From CAZEHJ01 sp964512485 (lineage in GTDB: Bacteria; Bacteroidota; Rhodothermia; Rhodothermales; UBA10348): a stretch of DNA of 47,806 bases. Positions within the stretch are counted from its first letter, which is position 1, and each line of letters begins with the position of its first letter. This document shows, in pieces, positions 1 through 7,850 of this stretch. The notes below the pieces were generated by a model. That model did no database searches. It worked only from the letters and a program-made list of their open reading frames with translations, and had not been told where the DNA came from. The stretch lies in assembly GCA_964512485.1 (NCBI GenBank), contig CAZEHJ010000023.1, forward strand, positions 1-47,806, given 5' to 3'. The position numbers were made by a program, and so were the translations under genes.

Positions 1-10
1 CCTTCGGTCT

Positions 11-54
11 GAAAACCAAACGCCGCTGTTGATGCAAAAAGCATCAACAGCGGC
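11..54 (-). terminator. Intrinsic terminator of nirK
   Basis: A perfect 14-bp stem, GCCGCTGTTGATGC (22-35) with GCATCAACAGCGGC (41-54), closes a five-base loop. On the minus strand the stem is followed by the T-rich stretch GTTTGGTTTTC. It lies about 30 bp beyond the nitrite reductase stop codon, as expected for its terminator. Confidence 0.85.
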
Positions 55-84
55 ATGGCGACTATGACCGATTTTGAAAGCACG

Positions 85-1509
85 CTAGTGACCCGATCTG
101 ACACGGCTGACATCAGATGGAGTTACTTCTCCATCCGAATTGCCGAAGGAATTAAGCACAAACGTCAGCACATTGGCTACATCTTCGTCCGAAAGGCGAA
201 CAGCTGGCATAACACCATCGTACGTCTCACCGTTCACGACGATTTCTCCGCTCAGTCCATTGACTACCGCACCTATTGCAGCATCGATATCATTCATCAG
301 GAAGTCTGAGCCGGCGAGAGGAGGAAATGCTCCACTGATACCTTCACCCGCGGGCTGGTGACAGGCGGCGCAGTTTGCAGAGTAGATTCGAGCGCCCGCT
401 TCCATGCGTTCCTCTTTCGTTTGAGCTGCAGCTACGACCGGTGCTGCACTGTCAATTTCCTGAACACCACCACCCTCAGGCAGATAAACGCTTTCTTCCT
501 GGAGGCCGCTGTAAATCTCCGCGTTTTCATCGCCGTGGACTTTCAGCATACCGAGGGCGCCTTTGTTGAAAGCGCGGAAGATGGAGTGATCTACAATAAT
601 AAAGGTACCCGGAACATCCACCGTGAACTCGACCATAGCCGATCCACCTGCTGGGACGAGCGTAGTCTGCACGTTTTCCTGGTTGGCAACGGTACCGCCT
701 TCGGTGTGTACGAGGTCGAATATTTCTCCGATGACGTGAAATGATGATACCAGGTTTGGACCGCCGTTTCCAACGTAAAGACGAATCCGATCACCCACGT
801 TTGCGGTAAGGGCATTGTCACCGGTCATACTTCCGACAGAACCGTTGAACACGACGTAATCCGGTGTTTCCAGCAGCGCCTTGTCCATATTGAATGGCTG
901 CAATCCCGCATCGCCGTAGGCTCCGCTCGTATAAAATTCACTCTGCATGACGTAATACTCTTTGTCTACCGGAGGAAGCCCTTCTTTTGGCTCGACAAGA
1001 ATCAAGCCGTACATGCCATTGGCAATGTGCATTCCAACAGGCGCCGTTGCACAGTGATAAACGAATAGTCCCGGGTTCATCGCTGTGAAGGAGAACGTCG
1101 TGCCTGTTCCGGGAGCCGTGAACGACGAAGCGGCACCGCCACCCGGACCAGTTACGGCATGAAGGTCGATATTGTGCGGCATTTTCGAATCGGGGTGATT
1201 GTTCAGATGGAATTCGACCAGATCACCTTCCCGTACTCGGATGAACTTACCAGGCACCTCTCCTCCAAATGTCCAAAATGTATACTCAACGCCGTCTGCG
1301 AGGCGCTTCACTTCTTCAGTGGTTTCGAGTTCAATGACCACTTTGGTCGGGTGGTTGCGCTCGATGGCCACAGGAACAGCAGGTGCCGTTGTGAGCACGG
1401 CCTGCTCTTCACCTCGGATGGATTCTGACTGACACGCAGAAAGAGATAAGAATGCGAAAAGGGCAGTGCAATACAGGGCGGCCTTCACCGCAGATTTTTT
1501 AACACTCAT
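85..1509 (-). CDS. nirK: Copper-containing nitrite reductase (NirK) with C-terminal cytochrome c domain
   Basis: Reduces nitrite to nitric oxide outside the cytoplasm. The N-terminus is a lipoprotein signal with lipobox LSAC (Cys26), so the enzyme is probably membrane-anchored. Two cupredoxin domains span about residues 45-330. Type 1 copper ligands are visible as His112, Cys153, His161 and Met166. Type 2 ligands are His117, His152 and His308. The catalytic Asp115 and His258 are also present. A linker of about 40 residues leads to a class I cytochrome c domain with CAACH at 380-384 and a probable axial Met434, which likely feeds electrons to the type 1 copper. At 474 residues it is longer than plain NirK (about 340-380) because of this fusion. 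It is a single gene with its own terminator; no other denitrification gene is in the window. No FNR/NNR-like box was recognised upstream. Confidence 0.96.
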   Translation of the reverse strand: MSVKKSAVKAALYCTALFAFLSLSACQSESIRGEEQAVLTTAPAVPVAIERNHPTKVVIELETTEEVKRLADGVEYTFWTFGGEVPGKFIRVREGDLVEFHLNNHPDSKMPHNIDLHAVTGPGGGAASSFTAPGTGTTFSFTAMNPGLFVYHCATAPVGMHIANGMYGLILVEPKEGLPPVDKEYYVMQSEFYTSGAYGDAGLQPFNMDKALLETPDYVVFNGSVGSMTGDNALTANVGDRIRLYVGNGGPNLVSSFHVIGEIFDLVHTEGGTVANQENVQTTLVPAGGSAMVEFTVDVPGTFIIVDHSIFRAFNKGALGMLKVHGDENAEIYSGLQEESVYLPEGGGVQEIDSAAPVVAAAQTKEERMEAGARIYSANCAACHQPAGEGISGAFPPLAGSDFLMNDIDAAIGAVVNGLSGEIVVNGETYDGVMPAVRLSDEDVANVLTFVLNSFGNSDGEVTPSDVSRVRSGH

Positions 1510-1691
1510 GACTTAGCTCTGGGTTGTTACTGATATTACGGAGTCCTGATGACGAAGTCCGCAGGTCCCGACACCTGTTGTCGTGACGGTAGCAAGTATA
1601 GGTCGGAATCAGAGATGGGGAAGACTGAAAACCCCGCACAAACCCTTACGTAATTCCTCTGACGCCCGTGTAGGGTATATACTTACTTGGG

Positions 1692-1721
1692 TTGTGTGGA
1701 TCTAATAGTTGGATATCTTTA
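1692..1721 (+). promoter_or_regulatory. Candidate Bacteroidota-type promoter
   Basis: TTG at 1692-1694 is followed after 19 bp by TATCTTTA at 1714-1721. This is one mismatch from the Bacteroidota -7 element TAnnTTTG, with the usual spacing to the -33 TTG. It would start transcription near 1728, about 55 nt before the small membrane protein gene. The assignment rests on motif match only. Confidence 0.4.
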
Positions 1722-1769
1722 AATCCAAGATTCACACGAACCAATCAACAGGTACAATCGTACTCCTGT
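1694..1769 (+). promoter_or_regulatory. Paired inverted repeats before the small membrane protein gene
   Basis: GTGTGGATCT (1694-1703) pairs with AGATTCACAC (1728-1737), allowing one G-U. Inside it TTGGAT (1709-1714) pairs with ATCCAA (1723-1728), which shares A1728. A second hairpin joins ACAGG-TAC (1748-1755) with GTA (1760-1762) and CCTGT (1765-1769) around an AATC loop. The first repeat encloses the candidate -7 element, so it may be a DNA operator. If transcription starts further upstream it would instead be a structured leader. No known riboswitch class was recognised. Confidence 0.4.
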
Positions 1770-1782
1770 AACACAATCTGGT

Positions 1783-2121
1783 ATGTCCATGTCCTGGATC
1801 AAGAACGCCCTCATCGATATTGCCGTCACTGCTGTGATTGCGGCGTACTATTTCACCGGAGCAACCTGGGGCTGGTGGGTTATCGCGATCTACACTCCGC
1901 TGATGGTTTTATTGAAGCTGTTCGCATTGTCGGGAGCAGCAAATGCGGTCCAGAGAAAAGCCGACGATGTTCCTGTTTGGTTCTACCATGTACTCTATGC
2001 CGCCAACGTCGTTCTTCTGGTCGTGTCCGATTTCCTGTATGCAGGTATTGGATGGGCGGCAATCTGGGTTTTGTCCACGATTGCGGAATCAAAGCGTCCG
2101 AAAAGCAAATCCAAGGACTGA
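1783..2121 (+). CDS. Small integral membrane protein of unknown function
   Basis: I do not recognise a named family. The 112-residue product is largely hydrophobic, with probable transmembrane segments at about residues 8-25, 27-48 and 68-95. It ends in a Lys/Ser-rich tail, SKRPKSKSKD, that by the positive-inside rule should face the cytoplasm. It is rich in Trp and Tyr. The start is one of two ATGs, at 1783 and 1789. The next gene begins 13 bp after its stop, so the two are probably co-transcribed. The region upstream holds inverted repeats and a candidate promoter. Confidence 0.75.
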   Translation: MSMSWIKNALIDIAVTAVIAAYYFTGATWGWWVIAIYTPLMVLLKLFALSGAANAVQRKADDVPVWFYHVLYAANVVLLVVSDFLYAGIGWAAIWVLSTIAESKRPKSKSKD

Positions 2122-2134
2122 GTCCTGATCGTAC

Positions 2135-3724
2135 GTGCTGACGAACTATTACACGCTTTCCGCGCTGATTCAGGAATGGAAGCCGCGCATTGAAAAAGCG
2201 TTGCTTCTCGATGCGTACTCCCAGCACAAAGGTAGTCTGATCCTTGTTTTTGAATCGGCCGGCGGTGAGGTCTGGTCTATAAACGTGTCACTGCAGGCTC
2301 CGCATAGGCAGCTCTTTATGTATTCGGGATCCAATCGTTCGAAAAAGAACGTTGTGGATGTATTTCCGGAAATGAGAGGGCAGCGGGTACAGGCGCTGGA
2401 TATCGCGGATCGCGAAAGACAGATCACCCTCACGTTTGAAAACGAAAGTGTTATCACGCTGATAGTCTTCGGTCCGCAGGCAAATGTGTTTCTGGAGAGC
2501 GGAGGTAGCACGCAGAGCTTCCGGGGAAATGAGCTCTCGCCGCCTGATCTGCGGCCCGCCACCGAAAAGATATCAGCAGACGACATCCGGGATGCCCTCT
2601 CGCGAGGACGATCTCTCAATTCTGCTCTTCCCCTGTTTCCCAAACCTCTTGTCCAGGAGGTATGGCACCGGGCGCATGGATCTCAGGACCCGGCTGAGCT
2701 GGCTGGCGTCATTCGTGAAATGGAATCCGAACTGCAGGCTCCGACACCGTATATCTATTGGGATGAAGACAGAAAGCCTCTGTTTTCCCTCATCGAATTG
2801 AGACATATGGACCAAACGGGCGATGCCGAGTCGATGAACTCGGTTGACGAGGGTGTTCGAATATGTGCTCGACGAAAACTGGCTTTGAGCAGATTTTCCG
2901 GTCAGTACGAGCCGCTGATTCGGATGCTGAAGAAGCGACTTCAACAGGCGGAAAGAAGTCTGGAACGGGTCGAGAGCGAGCTGTCCAAACCCAGCCGTGC
3001 CGACCGCCACGAACATCATGGCCATCTTCTCATGGCACACTTGCACTCTGTATCGCAGGGTGCCGCCGAGGTGGAGCTCGACGATATTCTTGAAGACGGT
3101 CAGGTAGTCCAAATCCAGTTGGATACCAGGCTGTCGCCCATCGAAAATGCGCAGGCTTTTTACGAGAAGGCGAAGCGATCCAGGCAGGCACGCATCACTT
3201 CAAAGGAACGTCTGCAGGGACTGAGGAAAACCGTCGAAAACATGCGCTCGCTCAATGAAGAAGCCCTTGGTTTGGACTCGATAGATGGTGTGAAGGCATT
3301 CCGTGGTAGAAACGAAAGTCAGATCAAGGCGATGATGTCCGCCCAGATAGATCCCGATTCATTTCCGTACAGACGATATGTGCTGGATGAGGGATATGAA
3401 GTCTGGGTCGGTCGTAACGCCCGGCAAAATGATCAACTCACTCTCAAAGATGCCCGCAAGTATGATCTGTGGCTTCATGCTCGCGGTGTTGCTGGATCTC
3501 ATACCGTGCTGCGTCTTCGGGGCAGGACGGACAAACCGGCCAAATACATCGTTGAACAGGCGGCCTCGATAGCAGCATGGCACAGCAAAGCCCGCTCGAG
3601 CTCCCTTGCCCCGGTAATCGTTGCGGAAAAGAAATACGTGCGCAAGCCCAGGAAATCGCTCCCGGGCACAGTGGTCGTCGACCGGGAGGAAGTCGTCATC
3701 GTCGAACCTCGCCTGCCGGACTGA
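2135..3724 (+). CDS. rqcH: NFACT family protein, ribosome quality-control factor RqcH (Rqc2-like)
   Basis: Family members bind stalled 50S subunits carrying peptidyl-tRNA and recruit tRNA-Ala to add C-terminal alanine tails that mark the nascent chain for degradation. The N-terminal NFACT-N domain (about 1-230) contains a DR pair in ADRERQ, matching the Asp-Arg motif needed for tailing. A coiled-coil region follows (about 255-395, rich in Arg, Glu, Gln and Leu). The C-terminal NFACT-R domain has the signature LHARGVAGSHTVLR. The length of 529 is close to the usual 530-570. Translation starts at GTG 2135. The protein was formerly annotated as fibronectin-binding protein A, which is misleading here. 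Confidence 0.92.
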   Translation: MLTNYYTLSALIQEWKPRIEKALLLDAYSQHKGSLILVFESAGGEVWSINVSLQAPHRQLFMYSGSNRSKKNVVDVFPEMRGQRVQALDIADRERQITLTFENESVITLIVFGPQANVFLESGGSTQSFRGNELSPPDLRPATEKISADDIRDALSRGRSLNSALPLFPKPLVQEVWHRAHGSQDPAELAGVIREMESELQAPTPYIYWDEDRKPLFSLIELRHMDQTGDAESMNSVDEGVRICARRKLALSRFSGQYEPLIRMLKKRLQQAERSLERVESELSKPSRADRHEHHGHLLMAHLHSVSQGAAEVELDDILEDGQVVQIQLDTRLSPIENAQAFYEKAKRSRQARITSKERLQGLRKTVENMRSLNEEALGLDSIDGVKAFRGRNESQIKAMMSAQIDPDSFPYRRYVLDEGYEVWVGRNARQNDQLTLKDARKYDLWLHARGVAGSHTVLRLRGRTDKPAKYIVEQAASIAAWHSKARSSSLAPVIVAEKKYVRKPRKSLPGTVVVDREEVVIVEPRLPD

Positions 3725-3740
3725 GGACTTCCACCTCGGC

Positions 3741-3779
3741 CCAAATAAATAGGTGGCGTTGCCGCAAGGCAACGCCACC
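3741..3779 (-). terminator. Intrinsic terminator between convergent genes
   Basis: A perfect 12-bp stem, GGTGGCGTTGCC (3752-3763) with GGCAACGCCACC (3768-3779), closes a GCAA loop on the plus strand. On the minus strand it is followed by TATTTATTTGGG, so it best terminates the isochorismatase-type gene. The plus-strand side has no T run but may also stop rqcH transcripts. Confidence 0.75.
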
Positions 3780-3812
3780 CACCGTCAAGTCGAGCTCTGA
3801 GTCCGGTCTGGA

Positions 3813-4541
3813 TCAGTTCCCCGCAATAAGAGAAACGGCTTCATCCGTTGACAGGACATCATTCGCGATGAACGCGAAGTTCGTAGTCGCAGCCGTGTAT
3901 CCGTTGAGTTCAGGAAATATGGCAGCAGCTGTAGCATCTTCAACCACAGCTACCTCAAATCCCTGTTCGAGCAATTCTCTCAGATGTGATTCGGTGCACA
4001 GGTTGGCAGACATGCCGGCCAGAATGATGGTGTCTATACCGCGCTTGCGTAGCTGGAGGACCAGATCATTGGTTTCAGGACCATAGACCTTGTGCGGATT
4101 ACTCACAACGGTTTTGCCGTCTTCGATGTATGGCTTGAGCCTCCCGAGCCAGTCGGCTCCTGACCCTTCGAAGCCGTCCACGTTCAGCGCCCCCGTGCGA
4201 TCGAACATTCCAATCGTGTGCATCAACACTTCAAGAGGACCTGCAAATTCCCATCCGTGGTCTGTCGGGTAGTAGTAGTGAGGGGAAATGAAAAGAGGAA
4301 GATCTGCAGCTTTCGTCGCCGCCATCAAGGCTTCGAGATTATTGCGCGTGTCGTTTTCAACAACACTCGCTCCAACCGCGCCCCAGGCCACTCCTTCCTC
4401 GTGCAGGAAATCATTCTGAGGATCGGTGACAACGACCGCCGTCCGTTCGGGATCGAACGTTATCGTGGTTTCGGGAAGCTGGGCGAATGCCGTGCTTGTC
4501 AACAACAAAAACAGGAGCGAAAAAAGAAGGTTGGATTTCAT
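3813..4541 (-). CDS. Exported cysteine hydrolase, isochorismatase superfamily
   Basis: This alpha/beta hydrolase family includes isochorismatases, nicotinamidases and N-carbamoyl amidohydrolases. The triad is visible as Asp40 (VVVTDPQNDF), Lys151 (NPHKVYG) and Cys182 (GMSANLCTESH). Residues 1-20 form a Sec signal peptide ending in AFA, so the enzyme is periplasmic, which is unusual for the family. The true substrate cannot be read from the sequence. A TetR gene lies directly upstream on the same strand, and three copies of an operator-like motif sit in the 98-bp gap. Regulated expression, possibly in response to the substrate, is therefore likely. Confidence 0.88.
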   Translation of the reverse strand: MKSNLLFSLLFLLLTSTAFAQLPETTITFDPERTAVVVTDPQNDFLHEEGVAWGAVGASVVENDTRNNLEALMAATKAADLPLFISPHYYYPTDHGWEFAGPLEVLMHTIGMFDRTGALNVDGFEGSGADWLGRLKPYIEDGKTVVSNPHKVYGPETNDLVLQLRKRGIDTIILAGMSANLCTESHLRELLEQGFEVAVVEDATAAAIFPELNGYTAATTNFAFIANDVLSTDEAVSLIAGN

Positions 4542-4565
4542 GATGGTGATACGTCGAAACGTGAT

Positions 4566-4605
4566 TAGTACTGAATGGCTCTAATGGTAGTACTAAATAG
4601 TACTA
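4566..4605 (-). promoter_or_regulatory. Triplicated TAGTACT(A) palindrome, candidate TetR operator
   Basis: The motif occurs as TAGTACT at 4566-4572 and as the 8-bp palindrome TAGTACTA at 4588-4595 and 4598-4605. Start-to-start distances are 22 and 10 bp, about two turns and one turn of the helix, so all three face the same side. It lies in the gap between the TetR gene and the hydrolase gene. This placement suits repression of the hydrolase promoter. Confidence 0.55.
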
Positions 4606-4639
4606 AAACGTTACACCTTTCCGTCTCTTCTTCGATGTG

Positions 4640-5212
4640 CTATCCTTCTTGAAGAAACTCGACCAGCGCTTTACCTGCTGACTGTATGTCTTTGTCGCTT
4701 CGCCGTAGTCCGCTGAGTAGCAAGCCGCCCTCGAGTGTTGCCACGGCAAGAAGGGAAATCCGGGAGGCTCTGTCTTTTGAGAAACAAAGCTCCGTATCGC
4801 TCAAAAGCAGCGTGCAAATTCGTTCTGCCACGCTGCTGAAATACACATCAAGCTTTTCCTGTACACCGGGCATTTCCGATGCCAGTTCACTCGACAGAGC
4901 TGCGAGTGGGCAGCCAACGAGACCGTCGTCTCCCCGTTGCGTACTTGCGGCGATTTCGTACAAACATTTCAACCCGTCAACCGCGCCACTACCCCTGCCT
5001 AATGCCGGGTGAATCAGATTTGCATCGTAGTCTTCAGTCCAGAAATCAACAACGGCGAGAGCTAGATTGTTTTTGCTTTGGAAGTGATAGTAGAAATTCG
5101 ATTTGACCACTCCGGAATGCTGAAGGATGTCGTCAATGCTCGTGCCATGGTATCCCGACAGCATGAACATCTGAGCGGCTGAGCGTATCAGTTTTTGTCG
5201 ATTATCTGCCAT
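4640..5212 (-). CDS. TetR/AcrR family transcriptional regulator
   Basis: The N-terminal TetR helix-turn-helix spans about residues 5-52, with TSIDDILQHSGVVKSNFYYHF covering the recognition helix in two parts (TSIDDILQHSG, then VVKSNFYYHF). The C-terminal ligand domain contains GCPLAALSSELAS, typical of the LmrA/YxaF-like TetR subgroup, whose members often sense planar aromatic compounds. The 190-residue length is normal. It is upstream of the exported hydrolase on the same strand and divergent from uppP. The hydrolase is its most likely target, through the TAGTACTA repeats; autoregulation is possible. Confidence 0.92.
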   Translation of the reverse strand: MADNRQKLIRSAAQMFMLSGYHGTSIDDILQHSGVVKSNFYYHFQSKNNLALAVVDFWTEDYDANLIHPALGRGSGAVDGLKCLYEIAASTQRGDDGLVGCPLAALSSELASEMPGVQEKLDVYFSSVAERICTLLLSDTELCFSKDRASRISLLAVATLEGGLLLSGLRRSDKDIQSAGKALVEFLQEG

Positions 5213-5254
5213 CGGAATTCAATATTCTGAGAGAGTACACATCCATGCCCGTGC

Positions 5255-5273
5255 TGCTGGTCATTTACCAGCA
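5255..5273. promoter_or_regulatory. Inverted repeat in the tetR-uppP divergent region
   Basis: TGCTGGT (5255-5261) and ACCAGCA (5267-5273) form a perfect 7-bp inverted repeat around CATTT. It is centred in the 121-bp gap between the divergent TetR and uppP genes, so it could be an operator or a short RNA hairpin. It does not resemble the TAGTACTA motif. Confidence 0.35.
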
Positions 5274-5333
5274 ATCAGTACCGTAGTTTCGCTGATTCGA
5301 ACGCACAACTGACACCCATTTGACCATTTTCGC

Positions 5334-6146
5334 ATGAACTGGTGGGAATCAATACTTCTCGGATTTGTTCAGGGACTGACTGAGTTTTTACCGGTCTCCT
5401 CATCCGGACACCTCGTTTTGGGTCAGCACCTTCTCGGTCTTCAGTCAACCGAAGGAGATGTGCTCTTTGAGGTACTCCTGCATTTCGGCACAATCATGAG
5501 TGTGTTCTGGGTGTATCGAAACCGAATTTGGACGCTCACTTCGGGATTTCTGTCGAGGCTCGTTCATGTCAGTGATTGGGGCGAATCATATACGGAGGAT
5601 GGTCAATTCCGTCTCGGCGTGATGATTCTGATCACAATGGTCCCAACTCTCGTCGTTTATGTGCTGTGGGGGGAGTACTTGGAGTCGGCATTTTCCTCAC
5701 CAAAACTCGCTGCCGGAATGCTGCTGGTGACAGGAACGTTGCTCATGCTGACAAGATTGAGGAAATCGCCATCTGGCAACCTCACGGCGCCCAAAAGTTT
5801 TCTGATCGGAGTCGCTCAGGCAGCGGCTATGATTCCAGGTATTTCGCGTTCGGGTGCTACCATCTGCACGGCAATATATCAGGATGTCGAGCCCACAAAG
5901 GCGGCTGACTTTTCGTTCCTGATTCTACTTCCGGTTGTTCTTGGCGCCACAATTATCAAGGTTGGTGAAGCATTGGCCGGTTTCCGGGAGGCCGAATGGG
6001 GCATTCTGCTCCTTGGCACTTTCGTGGCGTTCGTTTCGGGCATTATTGCCATCAAACTTGTCCTCGAAGCGGTCCGGAAAGGTCAACTACAGTATTTCGC
6101 CGTGTACTGCTTCGTAGCGGGCGGAATAGGCCTTTATTTGCTCTGA
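5334..6146 (+). CDS. uppP: Undecaprenyl-diphosphatase UppP (BacA family)
   Basis: This integral inner-membrane enzyme removes a phosphate from undecaprenyl pyrophosphate, recycling the lipid carrier for peptidoglycan and other envelope polymers. It can also confer low-level bacitracin resistance. Both signatures are intact: GLTEFLPVSSSGH at 14-26, containing the catalytic Glu17, and PGISRSGAT at 168-176, containing Arg172. About eight hydrophobic helices fill the 270 residues, the usual size. It is a single gene, divergent from tetR. Confidence 0.97.
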   Translation: MNWWESILLGFVQGLTEFLPVSSSGHLVLGQHLLGLQSTEGDVLFEVLLHFGTIMSVFWVYRNRIWTLTSGFLSRLVHVSDWGESYTEDGQFRLGVMILITMVPTLVVYVLWGEYLESAFSSPKLAAGMLLVTGTLLMLTRLRKSPSGNLTAPKSFLIGVAQAAAMIPGISRSGATICTAIYQDVEPTKAADFSFLILLPVVLGATIIKVGEALAGFREAEWGILLLGTFVAFVSGIIAIKLVLEAVRKGQLQYFAVYCFVAGGIGLYLL

Positions 6147-6174
6147 GAGCGATTTTTCTGTCTCAATTTGATAA

Positions 6175-6280
6175 AAAACCCCTTAAGAATTGGCGGTCAC
6201 GCCCGATAACAGACATGTGAGATTGCGCGAGCGCTCACTTTCTACCAATTGTCTGATATCCAGCACGTTCAAGGGGTTTT
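6175..6280 (+). promoter_or_regulatory. Leader able to sequester the ribosome-binding site of the NtrC-type gene
   Basis: AAAACCCCTT (6175-6184) is the exact complement of AAGGGGTTTT (6271-6280). The latter contains the apparent Shine-Dalgarno AAGGGG, seven bases before the ATG at 6284. A second complementary pair, AATTGG (6188-6193) with CCAATT (6245-6250), lies inside the first. If transcription starts upstream of 6175, the RNA could fold and hide the ribosome-binding site. Folding is inferred from complementarity only. Confidence 0.4.
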
Positions 6281-6283
6281 CGA

Positions 6284-7789
6284 ATGAAGTATCGCATCTA
6301 TGTTGTCGACGACGACCGGCACTATGCCAGGATGTTGAGCTATCGTCTCGACAAAAATGCGAATTACCACGTGAAAGTCTTTCACAGTGGTGAAGAGGTA
6401 ATTAAAAACCTCGATGATAAACCGGATCTGATGCTGCTCGATATCATGATGCCGGGAATAGATGGTGTAGAAGTGCTCCGTCAGATGGTAACGCGCATGC
6501 CTGAAGTCCCTGTGATCATGGTTTCAGCTCAGGGCGTAATCGATACCGCTGTCGAAGCCATGAAAATTGGTGCCTACGACTATATCACGAAGGGTCAGGA
6601 CGATCTGGTGAAGCTGGACTCGATTGTTCGCAACGTACTGGAGAAAGTATCCCTCGAAAGGGAAGTCGAAACGCTGCGTTCAGAAGTAAGCGAGAAGTAT
6701 CAGATCAAAGGCATGATCGGTGATTCACCGGCTATGCAGGAAGTTTATCGCATGATCCAGAAGGCAACTCGCGGCGATTTGACCGTGGCCATCCAGGGTG
6801 AAAGCGGTACGGGTAAAGAGCTCGTTGCGAAAGCCATTCACTACGCGTCTGGTCGCAAGCGCGGACCATTTATTGTCGTCAACTGCGCAGCCATTCCTCG
6901 CGACCTGATGGAGAGCGAGTTTTTCGGTCACGAGAAAGGATCCTTCACCGGTGCCCATGCCCGAAAAATCGGAAAGTTTGAGCAGGCTGACGGTGGCACC
7001 ATTTTTCTGGATGAGATCGGTGAACTGAACCTTGACTTACAGGCCAAGCTGCTCCGTGCTCTTCAGGAAGGTGAGATCACCCGTGTCGGCGGCAGCGACA
7101 CAATCGAATTCAATGCTCGTGTTATCAGTGCGACGAATCGCAATGTAATCACGATGATCAAGGACGGTACGTTTCGGGAAGACCTGTACTACCGTCTGTT
7201 CCAGTTTCCTCTCCCGCTTCCGCCACTTCGCGAACGAGGACAGGACCTGCTGCTCCTATCAAATTACTTTTTCCGCGAGTACACGAAAGCACATGCTGAT
7301 TTCAAGGGCAAAAAACTTTCAACCCACGCTCGTCGAGCTATCGAAAATCACTCCTGGCCGGGTAATGTGCGTGAATTGAAAAGCGCCATCGAACGCGCCA
7401 TACTCCTGAGCGACGCTCCGGAAATCAGTGCCGCCGACTTGATGATTGCCAACGTCAACTCCATTTCGCCGTGGGCAGATCGAATGACGCTGGCTGAAGC
7501 AGCCGTCACGAATTTCAAATCGCCGTCTCGGCACAGCACGCAACCTGAGCCACCTTCCGTCAGTACACCGGATTCAGGAGACGACTTCGATGACCATGTC
7601 TCCCAGGAAGACCCTGTTTCTTTGGAAGACGGGGATGGCGGAATCGTTTCGCTTGAAGAACTCAAACATCGTGCGGTCGAACGTGCGTACCGACTTTGTG
7701 ACCACAATGTGGATCGTGCAGCGGTAGAATTGGGCATCGGGCGGGCAACCATGTATCGACTTCTGAAGAAGTTCGACATCATGGATTAG
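6284..7789 (+). CDS. Sigma-54-dependent response regulator, NtrC family
   Basis: The N-terminal receiver domain (1-120) carries Asp9-Asp11, the phospho-acceptor Asp53 (LMLLDIMMPG) and Lys103. The AAA+ domain (about 145-385) has Walker A GESGTGKE (172-179), the sigma-54 contact loop as GSFTGA (219-224, where GAFTGA is canonical) and Walker B GGTIFLDEIGE (237-247). An acidic linker leads to a C-terminal Fis-type helix-turn-helix (about 460-501). Phosphorylation should drive ATP-dependent opening of sigma-54 promoters. No histidine kinase is adjacent, so the partner is unknown; the kinase at 30880 also lacks a regulator. Its leader may occlude the ribosome-binding site. Confidence 0.95.
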   Translation: MKYRIYVVDDDRHYARMLSYRLDKNANYHVKVFHSGEEVIKNLDDKPDLMLLDIMMPGIDGVEVLRQMVTRMPEVPVIMVSAQGVIDTAVEAMKIGAYDYITKGQDDLVKLDSIVRNVLEKVSLEREVETLRSEVSEKYQIKGMIGDSPAMQEVYRMIQKATRGDLTVAIQGESGTGKELVAKAIHYASGRKRGPFIVVNCAAIPRDLMESEFFGHEKGSFTGAHARKIGKFEQADGGTIFLDEIGELNLDLQAKLLRALQEGEITRVGGSDTIEFNARVISATNRNVITMIKDGTFREDLYYRLFQFPLPLPPLRERGQDLLLLSNYFFREYTKAHADFKGKKLSTHARRAIENHSWPGNVRELKSAIERAILLSDAPEISAADLMIANVNSISPWADRMTLAEAAVTNFKSPSRHSTQPEPPSVSTPDSGDDFDDHVSQEDPVSLEDGDGGIVSLEELKHRAVERAYRLCDHNVDRAAVELGIGRATMYRLLKKFDIMD

Positions 7790-7850
7790 TCGCTCCCTTC
7801 CGGGGAAATGGAGAAGGCGTCCCGCTTCACAAAAGCAAACGGCGCTTTAA

